Shown: positions 1-7,862 of the stretch, in pieces | How the letters are laid out: each line of letters begins with the position of its first letter | How positions within the stretch are numbered: position 1 is the stretch's first letter | NCBI GenBank assembly: GCA_020633295.1 | Contig: JACKDW010000028.1 | Coordinates: 16,619 to 80,618 of the forward strand | Source of the DNA: Myxococcales bacterium | Lineage (GTDB): Bacteria; Myxococcota_A; Polyangia; Nannocystales; Nannocystaceae | DNA length: 64,000 bases | Reading direction: 5' to 3' | Made by a program: the position numbers and the translations under genes | The notes under the pieces: model-generated | What the model saw: only the letters and a program-made list of their open reading frames with translations | What the model was told of the DNA's origin: nothing | Databases searched by the model: none

Positions 1-626
1 TCTGTGGAGATCCAGCCGTCGCTGTCCAAGTCGGCCGCGCCGGAGCGAATCCCTTCGACGAGGAAGCGCGTATAGACGGAGAGCGCGCTGCCCTCGCGCT
101 CGAACGAGTACTGCATCGACGTGCTCGAGGTCAGCACCGCGCGGCCTTCACCGCCGAAGTGCCGTTTCACGTCGACGGTCCGGTCGTCCTTGGCAGACAA
201 CCCCTCCGCGAAGGCTCCGCTGAAGCAGCAGTCGAGAATCACGACCTGGTGTCGGCAACGCGAGCGATCCATGCAGTCGTGTACGAACTCGCTCGGGACC
301 GCCGTGGACTGCTGGAGTTCGCCGTCTCCGGTCTTTCGAGTCTGCGGCGACGCGAGGAAGAGTCGACCCCGAGCGTCTTTGACGGCGTGCCCGGAGTAGT
401 AGAGCAGCACCATATCGTTGCGACCGGCGCTGACGAGCACGTCCTCGATCGCTTCACGCAGCCGCTGCGGATCGGGGTTCGTCAGTTCGAAGACCTCGAA
501 CTGGCCACGCTCGGGTGAGCGGAGGACCGCGCCGAGCGCCTTGATGTCGCGCTCGGACGACGGGAGCGGGTTGAACCCGGGCCCGTATTCGCTGATGCCC
601 ACGAGGAGCGCGATCCGACGTCCCAT
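1..626 (-). CDS. Caspase-family (peptidase C14) protein, 3' end outside window
   Basis: Translating the minus strand from the ATG at 626 gives an open frame to the window edge (about 208 codons). It begins MGRRIALLVGISEY, the usual first strand of bacterial caspase-like domains. A His motif (LLYYSGHAV, near residue 80) and a Cys motif (VILDCCFSGAF, near residue 135) form the expected His-Cys dyad. Between them is the typical small-residue linker, and a late block (VLTSSTSMQYSFE) matches the family's substrate-pocket strand. It starts 8 nt after the stop of the EACC1-like gene, so the two are almost certainly one transcript. Bacterial caspases paired with EACC1 partners are proposed biological-conflict effectors that act by proteolysis; that role is inference here. 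Any C-terminal domain lies beyond the window. Base composition is less GC-rich than most neighbours. Confidence 0.9.
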   Translation of the reverse strand, partial: MGRRIALLVGISEYGPGFNPLPSSERDIKALGAVLRSPERGQFEVFELTNPDPQRLREAIEDVLVSAGRNDMVLLYYSGHAVKDARGRLFLASPQTRKTGDGELQQSTAVPSEFVHDCMDRSRCRHQVVILDCCFSGAFAEGLSAKDDRTVDVKRHFGGEGRAVLTSSTSMQYSFEREGSALSVYTRFLVEGIRSGAADLDSDGWIST

Positions 627-634
627 CGTTCTGC

Positions 635-1021
635 CTAGGTCGAACTCTCGTTCGCTACGAAACGTTGGGCCGCGGCGAGCGCGTGATCGAGATCGTCACG
701 TCCACGTGCTTTCAGCTTGAGCTTCTTTCCGTTGGCCTCGATCTCAATCTCGATCTCACGACTGAACAATCGCTCCCGCAAGAACCCGAAGAAGTCCTTG
801 AGCGTGATGGCCGACAGCAGCGCCGTGACGGAGCCGACGACGTGACTGCCGAAGCCCTTGCTGCCTGGAGGGGCTGGCTCTCGGGGGCGGCTCGGCTCCC
901 CGAGATCGCCGTCCGCGGAGCGAAGCTGTTCATAAAGCGAAACGGCGGATGCTTCTCGCTCTTCGTCGCTAAGGCTCGAATCGACGAACTGCACGGTGAT
1001 CGAGAGTCGGTCGGATGACAT
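635..1021 (-). CDS. EACC1-like effector-associated constant component
   Basis: This small protein of 128 aa has an N-terminal beta strand (MSSDRLSITVQF), a central Gly-Ser-Lys-Gly segment (PPGSKGFGSHVVG), a hydrophobic helix pair (SVTALLSAITLKDFFGFL) and a C-terminal strand pair ending in a helix (EIEIEIEANGKKLKLKA...). This order matches EACC1, the small component found beside caspase, trypsin and NTPase effectors in the conflict systems described by Aravind and colleagues. The start at 1021 is chosen because the domain begins there and a TAGAAT hexamer lies 8 nt upstream, with no ribosome binding site. The frame stays open upstream to 1486 but that part has no protein-like composition. The caspase gene follows after 8 nt. 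Its molecular role is unknown; it is thought to link a sensor to the effector. No cysteine or catalytic motif is visible. Confidence 0.82.
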   Translation of the reverse strand: MSSDRLSITVQFVDSSLSDEEREASAVSLYEQLRSADGDLGEPSRPREPAPPGSKGFGSHVVGSVTALLSAITLKDFFGFLRERLFSREIEIEIEANGKKLKLKARGRDDLDHALAAAQRFVANESST

Positions 1022-1029
1022 GAGGTGTG

Positions 1030-1035
1030 ATTCTA
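1030..1035 (-). promoter_or_regulatory. -10-like hexamer of the EACC1-caspase operon
   Basis: TAGAAT on the minus strand, 8 nt before the ATG at 1021. It would start transcription within a few nt of the start codon. No convincing -35 was seen. Confidence 0.4.
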
Positions 1036-1375
1036 CACAGGCCGACACTCCGATAGGGAGGACCCTTCTCCATACGAGGAAGCGCAAAATTCTCTTCGAA
1101 GCACCCTGAACGCGAGGTTTGAAGGGTGACGTGCGCGATCTCGCAAAGGGGAACGTCGAAGATTCGCGCGTCATGAACCGGCTCGCCAACTCGCGCGTGT
1201 AGGGAGCCGCGAGACGACCCCTGGACCGCGACGTCGAAGGCCACGCGCGGCCGCGAACGACCCGCGCCGATTCCGTGTTCAGCGGCGAGTTTCTGCTGTC
1301 ACCTCGCCGGGATGCCGCGACTCCCTCGCAGTGGCCATCGTGGCTGACGAGCGGGGTCTCAAGCAGACCGCGAGA

Positions 1376-1414
1376 GCGACGTGGGGGCGCCGTCAACGTC
1401 GCCCCCCACGTCGC
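1376..1414. terminator. Second hairpin downstream of the metalloprotease gene
   Basis: GCGACGTGGGGGCG (1376-1389) pairs with the segment 1400-1414, a 14-bp stem with one bulged C and a 10-nt loop. There is no T-tract, so intrinsic termination is uncertain. The rest of the 477-nt gap 1022-1498 shows no gene on either strand; open frames there look like antisense shadows. Confidence 0.4.
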
Positions 1415-1436
1415 TACGTCTTCTACCGTCAGCTCC

Positions 1437-1466
1437 GGAGCGAACGACCGCGAGGTCGTTCGCTCC
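1437..1466. terminator. Perfect 13-bp inverted repeat after the metalloprotease gene
   Basis: GGAGCGAACGACC (1437-1449) and its exact complement (1454-1466) are separated by a 4-nt loop, GCGA. It lies about 33 nt beyond the stop of the minus-strand gene at 1499 and is followed by a second hairpin. It probably ends or protects that transcript; there is no T-tract. Confidence 0.45.
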
Positions 1467-1498
1467 GACCCGAAGCGGGGGCGCATCGTTCGTGGCGA

Positions 1499-2740
1499 CT
1501 ACCCCCAGGTCGCGGGGGCCATGGGGCTGGTCCAGAGCGTGTTCAGGTCGCGGTAGGGGAGCCCGGTGTCTGCCAGCTGCTGGCACTGGGCCGGCTTCAT
1601 CTCGCGACCGCCTTGCTCGCACAGGATGTTCGTCTGCACGTCGCTGTTGGACTTGCAGTTCGCCCCGCAATCCCCACAGTCGCACGTGTCGTGGTTCGCG
1701 CTGCAGTGACCGCCGTAGTGGTGCATGATCTCGTGCCCCAGCACCGTGGCGTACTTGCCGACGTAGTCCTGGATCGCTGACTTCGTCATGAAGATCATGC
1801 CCGCCTGCAGGTTGCCGTCGGGGTCGGTGAACGTGGTCGGCTGGAACAGCCCGTTCTGCGACTGGGCGTTGGGGATGGACTGCACGTTGAAGACGTGCAG
1901 GAACAGCCTCGGGTGGTCCGGATCGTTGTTGGGATGATCGGGATCCGCCGGGCTCGGCGGGACCGGATCGAGCAGGTTGCCGAACGCGATCTTCCCGATC
2001 TCGAGCTGGCACTTCGCGAAGCCGTCGTCGTTGCCGCTCCTGTGATTGTTGTAGGCGTCGGTCAGCTGCGAGCAGTCGATCTGATGCCCGCCGCTGTCCT
2101 GCACGGTGATCGTCCGCTCGTCCATGCCCATGAAGCGGAACTGCACAACCTCGTTCCCGGGGCACTGGTCGGCGAAGGTGGCGTCGACGCTGGGCGTCTG
2201 CGTCCAGTCGCGGTTGAAGTCGCGGTTGTCGACCACGGTCTCGAGCTCGTCCTCGGTCATGTGCCCGGGCTTGAGGTTGTGGAAGTAGATCCCGTACACC
2301 TTGACGTCGGGGTGAATCTCCACGGAGGCTCGGGTCGGGTCGATGCCGGCCACGCCGTACCACGACCCGTCCTTGGCGTACTTCATGCTCAACGATGACG
2401 GTCCGTGCGCCGGCCACGGCACGCGCTCGCTCCACTGCTGCTCGCCGCCGTCGAGCCCGTTGAACGCGACCTTCGTGTTTCCGGAGTACAGCTGGATCGC
2501 GCTGTTGGACTGGGAGCTGTTGAGCGCGACGGCGAATTGAATGTTGTCTTCCTTCGACTGCGCGTTCTCCTGGGGCAGCGAGATGTCGGCCAACACGCCC
2601 CCGGCGATCTGTCCCGCCTCGTCCTCCGAGAGCGCGGTCCGGCTCCCGGTCGGCGCGCTGGAGGCACCGGCGCTGTAGGTAGCGAGCGCGGCGGCGAGCG
2701 CCCCGAGCACGGTCACGGATGCAATGGTCTTGTTCATCAT
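1499..2740 (-). CDS. Secreted zinc-metalloprotease-like protein with a double-glycine-type motif
   Basis: The protein has 413 aa. The N-terminus (MMNKTIASVTVLGALAAALA) is a Sec-type signal. It is followed at about residues 36-48 by ALSEDEAGQIAGG, which fits the double-glycine leader consensus LSxxELxxIxGG except for one Leu. Near residue 335 is HEIMHHYGGH, an HExxH zinc motif with Gly and a further His close behind. The spacing to the last His is one residue short of the metzincin HExxHxxGxxH. A Cys-rich stretch follows (CDCGDCGANC). The start is ATG 2740 or 2737, with GAGGAC upstream as a ribosome site. It is the third gene after a lipoprotein and an Lnt-C39 fusion, 26 nt downstream of the latter. 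That proximity makes it a candidate C39 substrate; this is inference. The natural substrate of the protease itself is unknown. Confidence 0.72.
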   Translation of the reverse strand: MMNKTIASVTVLGALAAALATYSAGASSAPTGSRTALSEDEAGQIAGGVLADISLPQENAQSKEDNIQFAVALNSSQSNSAIQLYSGNTKVAFNGLDGGEQQWSERVPWPAHGPSSLSMKYAKDGSWYGVAGIDPTRASVEIHPDVKVYGIYFHNLKPGHMTEDELETVVDNRDFNRDWTQTPSVDATFADQCPGNEVVQFRFMGMDERTITVQDSGGHQIDCSQLTDAYNNHRSGNDDGFAKCQLEIGKIAFGNLLDPVPPSPADPDHPNNDPDHPRLFLHVFNVQSIPNAQSQNGLFQPTTFTDPDGNLQAGMIFMTKSAIQDYVGKYATVLGHEIMHHYGGHCSANHDTCDCGDCGANCKSNSDVQTNILCEQGGREMKPAQCQQLADTGLPYRDLNTLWTSPMAPATWG

Positions 2741-2766
2741 GGTGTCCTCTGTCGATTCGTGTTCGA

Positions 2767-4803
2767 TTAGATTGAGCGGTGTTGGAGGACGAGCGCGTGT
2801 CCCGTCCAGTGTTGTTCAATGGTCTGTTGCGAGACGCTTCCCACCCGCCCGTTCGACGGGTCGAAGATCTGAAGGTCGCCCTCGGGCCCCCTCCACAACA
2901 CGACGAAGTGTTGGTGGCTCAGGTGCACGATCGCCACCGCGTAGCGGGGCGTTCCCAGGGCCTGGACATCGGTCGCTCGGTAGGCGTCGGCGACGAAGCC
3001 GCGCGCTCGCGCGAGCGCGCCGAGGTCTGAGAGTGAGGTCCTCTCGCCGTCGCGACCCAGCTCCTCGGCGAGCTGCTGTTCCGACACCATGTCGCCCAGC
3101 ACCGTCAAGCCGAAGGCGAGCGCGGCCTGGCCGCAGCGACCATCCCTGGACTGCACGAACAGCGGGCCTAGACCGTCGCGGGCGTGCAGGGGCGAGAGTC
3201 GGCGCGCGAGGTCGTTGGCCACGTCGGCGACCTCGACCCCGTGCATCTTCGCGGCTCCCCACAGCTCGACCGCCACGGCCACGCTCCCTCCCAGGGAGGC
3301 GGAGACGAGCGTGGTGAGGAGCGCCCACGCTGCGGCGCGTCGGCTCGTCGGCGCCTCGGGTGTCGAGCGCCGAGTCGCGCCGCGCAGCAACCAGGTCAGC
3401 CACACGAAGGCCGCGAGCGGGAGCAGGTGTCGGCCGCCACGCATAGCGAGCGTGGTGTCGCTACGTCGCGCGACTCGCAGCGACACGACCCCTCGCTGCC
3501 CCGAGCTCGACGCGCGTTCGAATGTCCCGGACGCGGCGTCGTAGGCGAGCGCAGGACCGTGGTTCATCACGAAGACCGCCGAGCGTCCGACCTCCATGGC
3601 CCGCGCGACGGTGTGTCCCACGTGGAACACCGGCAGCGTCGAGAGGCCGAACGAGGCCTCGTCGGAGGTCACCACCAGCACCTCGGCGCCGGCCTGGGCG
3701 AGCGCCCGTACGTGGCGGCCGAAGATCGACTCGTAGCAGATCGAGATCCCCAGCGGGCCCTCTCGAGTCTCGAGCACGGTGGGCGCCCCGGGCTCGAGGT
3801 CCGCCTCCGCCAGGGGGACCGTCGTCGCCTTCCGTGCGCTGGCGACGACGCCGCGGCGGTCGACGAGCGTCACGGTCAATCGTTGGGTGTCGCCCGCGTA
3901 CTCGGGCCCCGAGACGAGGAGGTCGTGACGCCCCGCCGAGAGCTGCTGCTTGAAGATCTCGAGCCGACGATCGAGCTGGGGGTTGGGGAGGCCGTTGCCG
4001 TTCTCGGGCCAGATGATCGTGCCGGGTTCGCGTTCGGTCGCGCGCTCGACGAGCCGATCCAGATGAGCCTCAATGCCGACTCGGGTAGCGAGCTCCGAAC
4101 CCGCCCTCGCGTAGTTGTCCGCGGGCACCGACGATTGAACCGCCAGCAGGTGGGCGGTAGGCAACGAGGTCTCCACCGCAGCCGGCGAGGCCAGCGCGAC
4201 GACGCCGCCAGCGACGGCCGCCCCCCCTGCGAACCATCGAAGGATCGAGCGTCGCTCGAGCATCGCCATCACCAGGGTAGGGACGAGGAAGGGCACCCAC
4301 GCCAGGACTGCGGTCCCGAACACTCCGATCCACCGGGCGACGCCCAGCGGCTGCAGCTGCAGCGGAGACACGAGCAACACCGATCCGTACAGGAGCTGGT
4401 CGAGCACGAACGCGCTCGCCGACCAGACGAGGGCGGGGACGAGGAAGCGCGCGCGAGGATCGACCGCCGCAGCGACCCCGCCGGCGATCCCGAACACGGC
4501 GGCGAACAACAAGCTCGGCAAGATCCAGAGGATCGCCGCGCTCGCGCCACCCCACTTCGCAACGGCTAGAGGCACCACCGCGGCGTAGGCCAGGCCGAAC
4601 GCCAACCCGGCCGCCGCCCCCTTCCAGGCGCCGGATCGTCGCAGCACCAGGCACAGGGGCAGGGCCCCCAGCCAGATCGCCGGCCAGGCGCCGTAGGGCT
4701 CCCATCCCAAGCGGAGCGCGACGCCCGAGAGCGCGCCGGCGAGCACGACTACGTGCAGAGGGCTCGATGAGGCTCGGGGCCCGGTGTTGCGATTCTCGTC
4801 CAC
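2767..4803 (-). CDS. Apolipoprotein N-acyltransferase fused to a C39-type peptidase domain
   Basis: The protein has 678 aa. Residues about 15-215 hold a run of membrane helices, followed by a nitrilase-fold domain (about 220-450). All three Lnt catalytic residues are present: Glu in IIWPENG, Lys in ARKATTVPLAE and Cys in ISICYESIF, so N-acylation of lipoproteins in the inner membrane is expected. After the usual last helix (PLAAFVWLTWLL) there is an extra hydrophobic segment (about 495-520), then a domain of about 130 aa. That domain has Cys in RDGRCGQAALAF, His in SHQHFVVLW and Asp in IFDPSNG, the C39 peptidase triad order. The extra helix should place it in the periplasm. The start is GTG 4803, 2 nt after the stop of the upstream lipoprotein gene. 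E. coli Lnt is about 512 aa and has no such tail. What the peptidase cleaves is not known. Confidence 0.87.
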   Translation of the reverse strand: MDENRNTGPRASSSPLHVVVLAGALSGVALRLGWEPYGAWPAIWLGALPLCLVLRRSGAWKGAAAGLAFGLAYAAVVPLAVAKWGGASAAILWILPSLLFAAVFGIAGGVAAAVDPRARFLVPALVWSASAFVLDQLLYGSVLLVSPLQLQPLGVARWIGVFGTAVLAWVPFLVPTLVMAMLERRSILRWFAGGAAVAGGVVALASPAAVETSLPTAHLLAVQSSVPADNYARAGSELATRVGIEAHLDRLVERATEREPGTIIWPENGNGLPNPQLDRRLEIFKQQLSAGRHDLLVSGPEYAGDTQRLTVTLVDRRGVVASARKATTVPLAEADLEPGAPTVLETREGPLGISICYESIFGRHVRALAQAGAEVLVVTSDEASFGLSTLPVFHVGHTVARAMEVGRSAVFVMNHGPALAYDAASGTFERASSSGQRGVVSLRVARRSDTTLAMRGGRHLLPLAAFVWLTWLLRGATRRSTPEAPTSRRAAAWALLTTLVSASLGGSVAVAVELWGAAKMHGVEVADVANDLARRLSPLHARDGLGPLFVQSRDGRCGQAALAFGLTVLGDMVSEQQLAEELGRDGERTSLSDLGALARARGFVADAYRATDVQALGTPRYAVAIVHLSHQHFVVLWRGPEGDLQIFDPSNGRVGSVSQQTIEQHWTGHALVLQHRSI

Positions 4804-4805
4804 GC

Positions 4806-5324
4806 TCAGTCCTCGAGGGTGTGGCTGTGGGCGCTCGCCAGCGCTGCCGGTGCGGCCTTGGTCTCGGGCGCGCGCTCGCGGAAGAAGCCGTCGATGTCCC
4901 GGGCCTCGGAGTCGCGCTTACGGATGACCTTGGCGGTCCACGAGCCAAACCAACGGTCCCCGGCGTCCTTCGGCGGCACCGCGACCAACCCGCCGCCCAT
5001 GACCTTCACGATCGCCTCGGGATGGTCCGCCGCGCCGAAGGTGACGCGAACCACCCCGTCGTCGCACGCGGCCGGACCCGCGAAGTCGAGCACCGGCCCT
5101 CCCTCGCCTTCCCCCGCGACCACGATCCGCGCGATGGCCCCCTTGTCCGAATCTCCTTCAATCGTGAGCGAGCCGTCGCCGAAGGCCTGCCCCACGTAGC
5201 GCAGTGGAACGACCCCGAAGTGACGCTCACACGATCGCGCCTGCGGCTCGAGGCTCGAGGTCTCGCAACCGACGGTGCAGATCAGACAGGACAGGGCCAG
5301 CGCGTGTTTGACGAATTTCAACAT
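4806..5324 (-). CDS. Lipoprotein, first gene of the Lnt-C39 operon
   Basis: The protein has 172 aa. The start at 5324 is chosen because MLKFVKHALALSCLICTVGC is a clean lipoprotein signal with lipobox TVGC; the frame is open further upstream but that part is not protein-like. The mature part has paired cysteines (SCERHFG, PAACDDG) and beta-rich sequence, and ends in a charged helix with Ala/His-rich tail. No family was recognised. The gene runs straight into the Lnt-C39 gene (2 nt gap), so the three genes down to 1499 are one operon. It may be a partner or substrate of the fused acyltransferase/peptidase; that is inference from position only. Confidence 0.7.
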   Translation of the reverse strand: MLKFVKHALALSCLICTVGCETSSLEPQARSCERHFGVVPLRYVGQAFGDGSLTIEGDSDKGAIARIVVAGEGEGGPVLDFAGPAACDDGVVRVTFGAADHPEAIVKVMGGGLVAVPPKDAGDRWFGSWTAKVIRKRDSEARDIDGFFRERAPETKAAPAALASAHSHTLED

Positions 5325-6067
5325 CTCAGCGAACTCCGAATGATGACGTCCACGCGAGGTAGGGCACCCCGCGAATGGTCTGGGTGTGCTGCGCACGCGA
5401 GACGGCGCAGGGAAGAAATGAGGGCGCGCGGACCAACCGACTCGACCACGCGCGGTCGTCAAGGCGAGACCGAGCCCGCCGAGTTCACGGGGGACGGCGC
5501 CAGCCTGAAGTCACCGCGGGCGCGTCACGCCCACGCGAACTCATGCGCTGCGCGTGCCGACGGTCGCTTGCGCAGGCTCGCGTGCGTGCGTCTGTTCGTC
5601 GGTCCGCTGATCCATCGTGTGTGCCTCGCAGCGCCGAGCTTGACGGCGCATTCACATAGGTGCCGCGAGACCGCGTTCAATTGCGGCGATCAGAAATTTT
5701 TTAAAGAATGTTGTGAGGGACGCTCCCGGCAGCGCCATCGCGCTCCGCGCAGGTCGTTCTGCGCGGGCGCGAGCACCGTGGAGCTGGAGCGCGATTTAGC
5801 CCGAGTCCGGACCCTGATGCCGCGCGCCGCCGTGTTCGTCGTGACGCGAGCGGCGAGCCGCGAGCGCGCTGGAGCGAGCACGGGGCGACGGGCTGGGCGC
5901 TTAACTGGGCGCAGCGTGTACGTACGTCGACCTTCGTGGCGGGCGTGTGCAGAAATTCGTACGCGACGCGCAGGATGCTCTTTGAGCCCTGTCTCGCTAC
6001 GAGGCGCGGAGCCCCAGCGGGGCCTGAGGATCCTCCCGCGGGCGGCGGCTCCCGCAGATGGGTCGGC
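5325..6067. other. Gene-free intergenic stretch between divergent operons
   Basis: No convincing gene on either strand. A short AT-rich patch near 5690-5710 stands out from the GC-rich background and could belong to a promoter. The long open frames across it have arginine-rich, low-information translations typical of GC-rich shadow frames. Confidence 0.5.
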
Positions 6068-6073
6068 TATACT
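6068..6073 (+). promoter_or_regulatory. -10-like hexamer before the epoxide-hydrolase-like gene
   Basis: TATACT, 9 nt before the ATG at 6083; supports that start and a near-leaderless message. Confidence 0.5.
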
Positions 6074-6082
6074 GATGGGTAC

Positions 6083-6931
6083 ATGCGCGTGCACGTCCCC
6101 GAACGCGACGTCAAGCGAGTCCGCGCGGGCGGTCTCGAGTTCGCTTACCTCGAGGAGGGCGAAGGGCCGCTGGTCCTGCTCCTGCACGGCTTCCCCGACA
6201 CCGCGCACACCTGGGATGACGTCCGCCCCGCGCTCGCGGCCGCGGGCTTTCGCGCGGTCTCGCCGTTCACGCGAGGCTACGCGCCGAGCGAGATCCCGTC
6301 GGGCGACGTCTACGACTCCGACACGCTCGGGCGCGACGCGCTCGCGCTGATCGAGGCGCTGGGCGACGGCCCCGCCTGTCTCGTAGGCCATGACTGGGGC
6401 GCGAGCGCGGCCTACAGCGCCGCCGGCCTCGGCGGCCGCGCCGCGATTCGCAAGCTCGTGACCGTCGCGATCCCGCACCCCGCCGCGATCAGGCCGTCGC
6501 CGCGGCTGATGTGGGGCGCGCGGCACTTCGTGACGCTGCGCCTGCCCGGCGCCGCCCGTCGCTTCGCGCGGGATGACTTCGCCGAGGTCGAGCGACTCTA
6601 CCGCCGCTGGTCGCCGACTTGGGAGCTCCCGCCGGGGGAGACGGAGGCCGTGAAGAACGCGTACGCGGCCCCTGGCTGCCTGCGCGCGGCGCTGGGCTAC
6701 TACCGCTGTCTTCGCCCGACGCCGCCGCCGGGTCAACGCGTGAAGATCGACGTGCCGACGCTGACCTTCGGTGGGCGCGATGACGGCGTAGCGACCCCGG
6801 CCATGTTCCACGGCGCCGCGCGTCGCTTCACCGGCGAGTATCGCGTGGTCATGACCTCGGGCGGCCACTTCTTGCACCGCGAGGCGCCGCAGGAATTCCT
6901 CGGGCCGCTGCTCGAGTTCCTGCGGGAGTAG
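6083..6931 (+). CDS. Alpha/beta hydrolase, epoxide hydrolase-like
   Basis: The protein has 282 aa. It shows the alpha/beta hydrolase order: oxyanion motif LLHGFPDT, nucleophile elbow VGHDWGASAA with Asp rather than Ser, an acidic residue in TFGGRDDGV and the catalytic His in SGGHFLHRE. Asp at the elbow plus HGFP is typical of epoxide hydrolases and haloalkane dehalogenases. The cap region is rich in Arg and aromatic residues. The start MRVHVPERD at 6083 fits the domain and the TATACT hexamer just upstream; an earlier in-frame ATG at 5936 would add a non-homologous, Arg-rich extension. It is cytoplasmic, with no signal peptide, and stands alone. Its substrate cannot be told from the sequence. 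Confidence 0.85.
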   Translation: MRVHVPERDVKRVRAGGLEFAYLEEGEGPLVLLLHGFPDTAHTWDDVRPALAAAGFRAVSPFTRGYAPSEIPSGDVYDSDTLGRDALALIEALGDGPACLVGHDWGASAAYSAAGLGGRAAIRKLVTVAIPHPAAIRPSPRLMWGARHFVTLRLPGAARRFARDDFAEVERLYRRWSPTWELPPGETEAVKNAYAAPGCLRAALGYYRCLRPTPPPGQRVKIDVPTLTFGGRDDGVATPAMFHGAARRFTGEYRVVMTSGGHFLHREAPQEFLGPLLEFLRE

Positions 6932-7101
6932 CCCCAACTCGACGCGCGCGGATCCACGAAGACGGTGGGCGTCATGAACGCGCGCTCACCATTACATGCC
7001 CGTAACGACATGTTCGATCACGCGGCGCCGAGATCGCGGAGCGCGCGCGCGTGGCTGATTTCGCGTTCCCGGGCGCCCCGTGACCGCGATCTTCCCCCAT
7101 C

Positions 7102-7848
7102 ATGGAGGGCGTGCCGCCTGACTTCTGGGTCCTCGTGAGCTCGGCGTTCATCAGCGCCATCGCGAGCGGCATCGTCGCGAACGAGGGGCGTAAGCTCTCG
7201 CGCGCCGCGCGACGTCGGACCGAGCAGACGGAGGGCGTCATCACCGACGCCGAGGACCGCAGCGGCGAGTACCCTGTGGTGACGTTCCAGCCAGGGTACG
7301 CCCCGCGCCGACGCGACGCGATCTCCTTCACGAGCGAGCTGCCCCTCGACGGTCGCGCGGTCGGAGACCGCGTCGAGGTGTTCTACGAGCCCGACGATCC
7401 GACGAACGCCGAATTGGAGACCGCTCACCACCACGTCCGCCGCGCGCGGATCCTGTACGCGCTGGCGCTGGCGCTGATGATCGTGGTCGCGGGGCTCGGC
7501 TACATGGCCGCGCAGGACGTCGGGCGCGACCGTGATGTGCTGGCGTTCATCGCGGCCGTTCGGGCGGGGGATTTTGAGTCGCGCGCGCGTTGGACCGCGC
7601 CCGACGCCCAGCTCGACGAGGCGTTCCTGGAGGAGGTGGTCGCGTCGAGCGCGGAGGTCGAGGTCGTCGACATCGTGTTCATCGGCGTCGACCGCTCGTG
7701 CATGCGCGGACGCGTGCTCCCGGGTGATGTTCAGCTGATGATCAGCCAGGTCCGGATCGACGGGGCGTGGAGGGTGGAGCGCGCCGCGAACCGAGACGCG
7801 GAGTGTGAGCGCCGCCTCGCGCGCGGCGAGGGAGACGACGGCGACTGA
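7102..7848 (+). CDS. DUF3592-type membrane protein
   Basis: The protein has 248 aa. An N-terminal hydrophobic segment (FWVLVSSAFISAIASGIV) is followed by a soluble beta domain, about residues 40-105. It contains TEGVITDAE, YPVVTFQPG and GDRVEVFYEPDDP, the pattern of DUF3592. A second membrane helix (ILYALALALMIVVAGLGY, about 115-132) leads to a C-terminal alpha/beta domain that looks like a small SnoaL/DUF4878-type accumulation domain (VLAFIAAVRAGDFESRARW). The role of DUF3592 proteins is not established. The gene sits alone between a hydrolase and a minus-strand gene, with which it converges. Confidence 0.7.
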   Translation: MEGVPPDFWVLVSSAFISAIASGIVANEGRKLSRAARRRTEQTEGVITDAEDRSGEYPVVTFQPGYAPRRRDAISFTSELPLDGRAVGDRVEVFYEPDDPTNAELETAHHHVRRARILYALALALMIVVAGLGYMAAQDVGRDRDVLAFIAAVRAGDFESRARWTAPDAQLDEAFLEEVVASSAEVEVVDIVFIGVDRSCMRGRVLPGDVQLMISQVRIDGAWRVERAANRDAECERRLARGEGDDGD

Positions 7849-7862
7849 GGCGCCCTCGGGGT

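Noticed and set aside
4767..6350. Plus-strand 527-codon frame spanning the operon promoter region
   Set aside because: Crosses the lipoprotein gene and the intergenic DNA with no recognisable domain.
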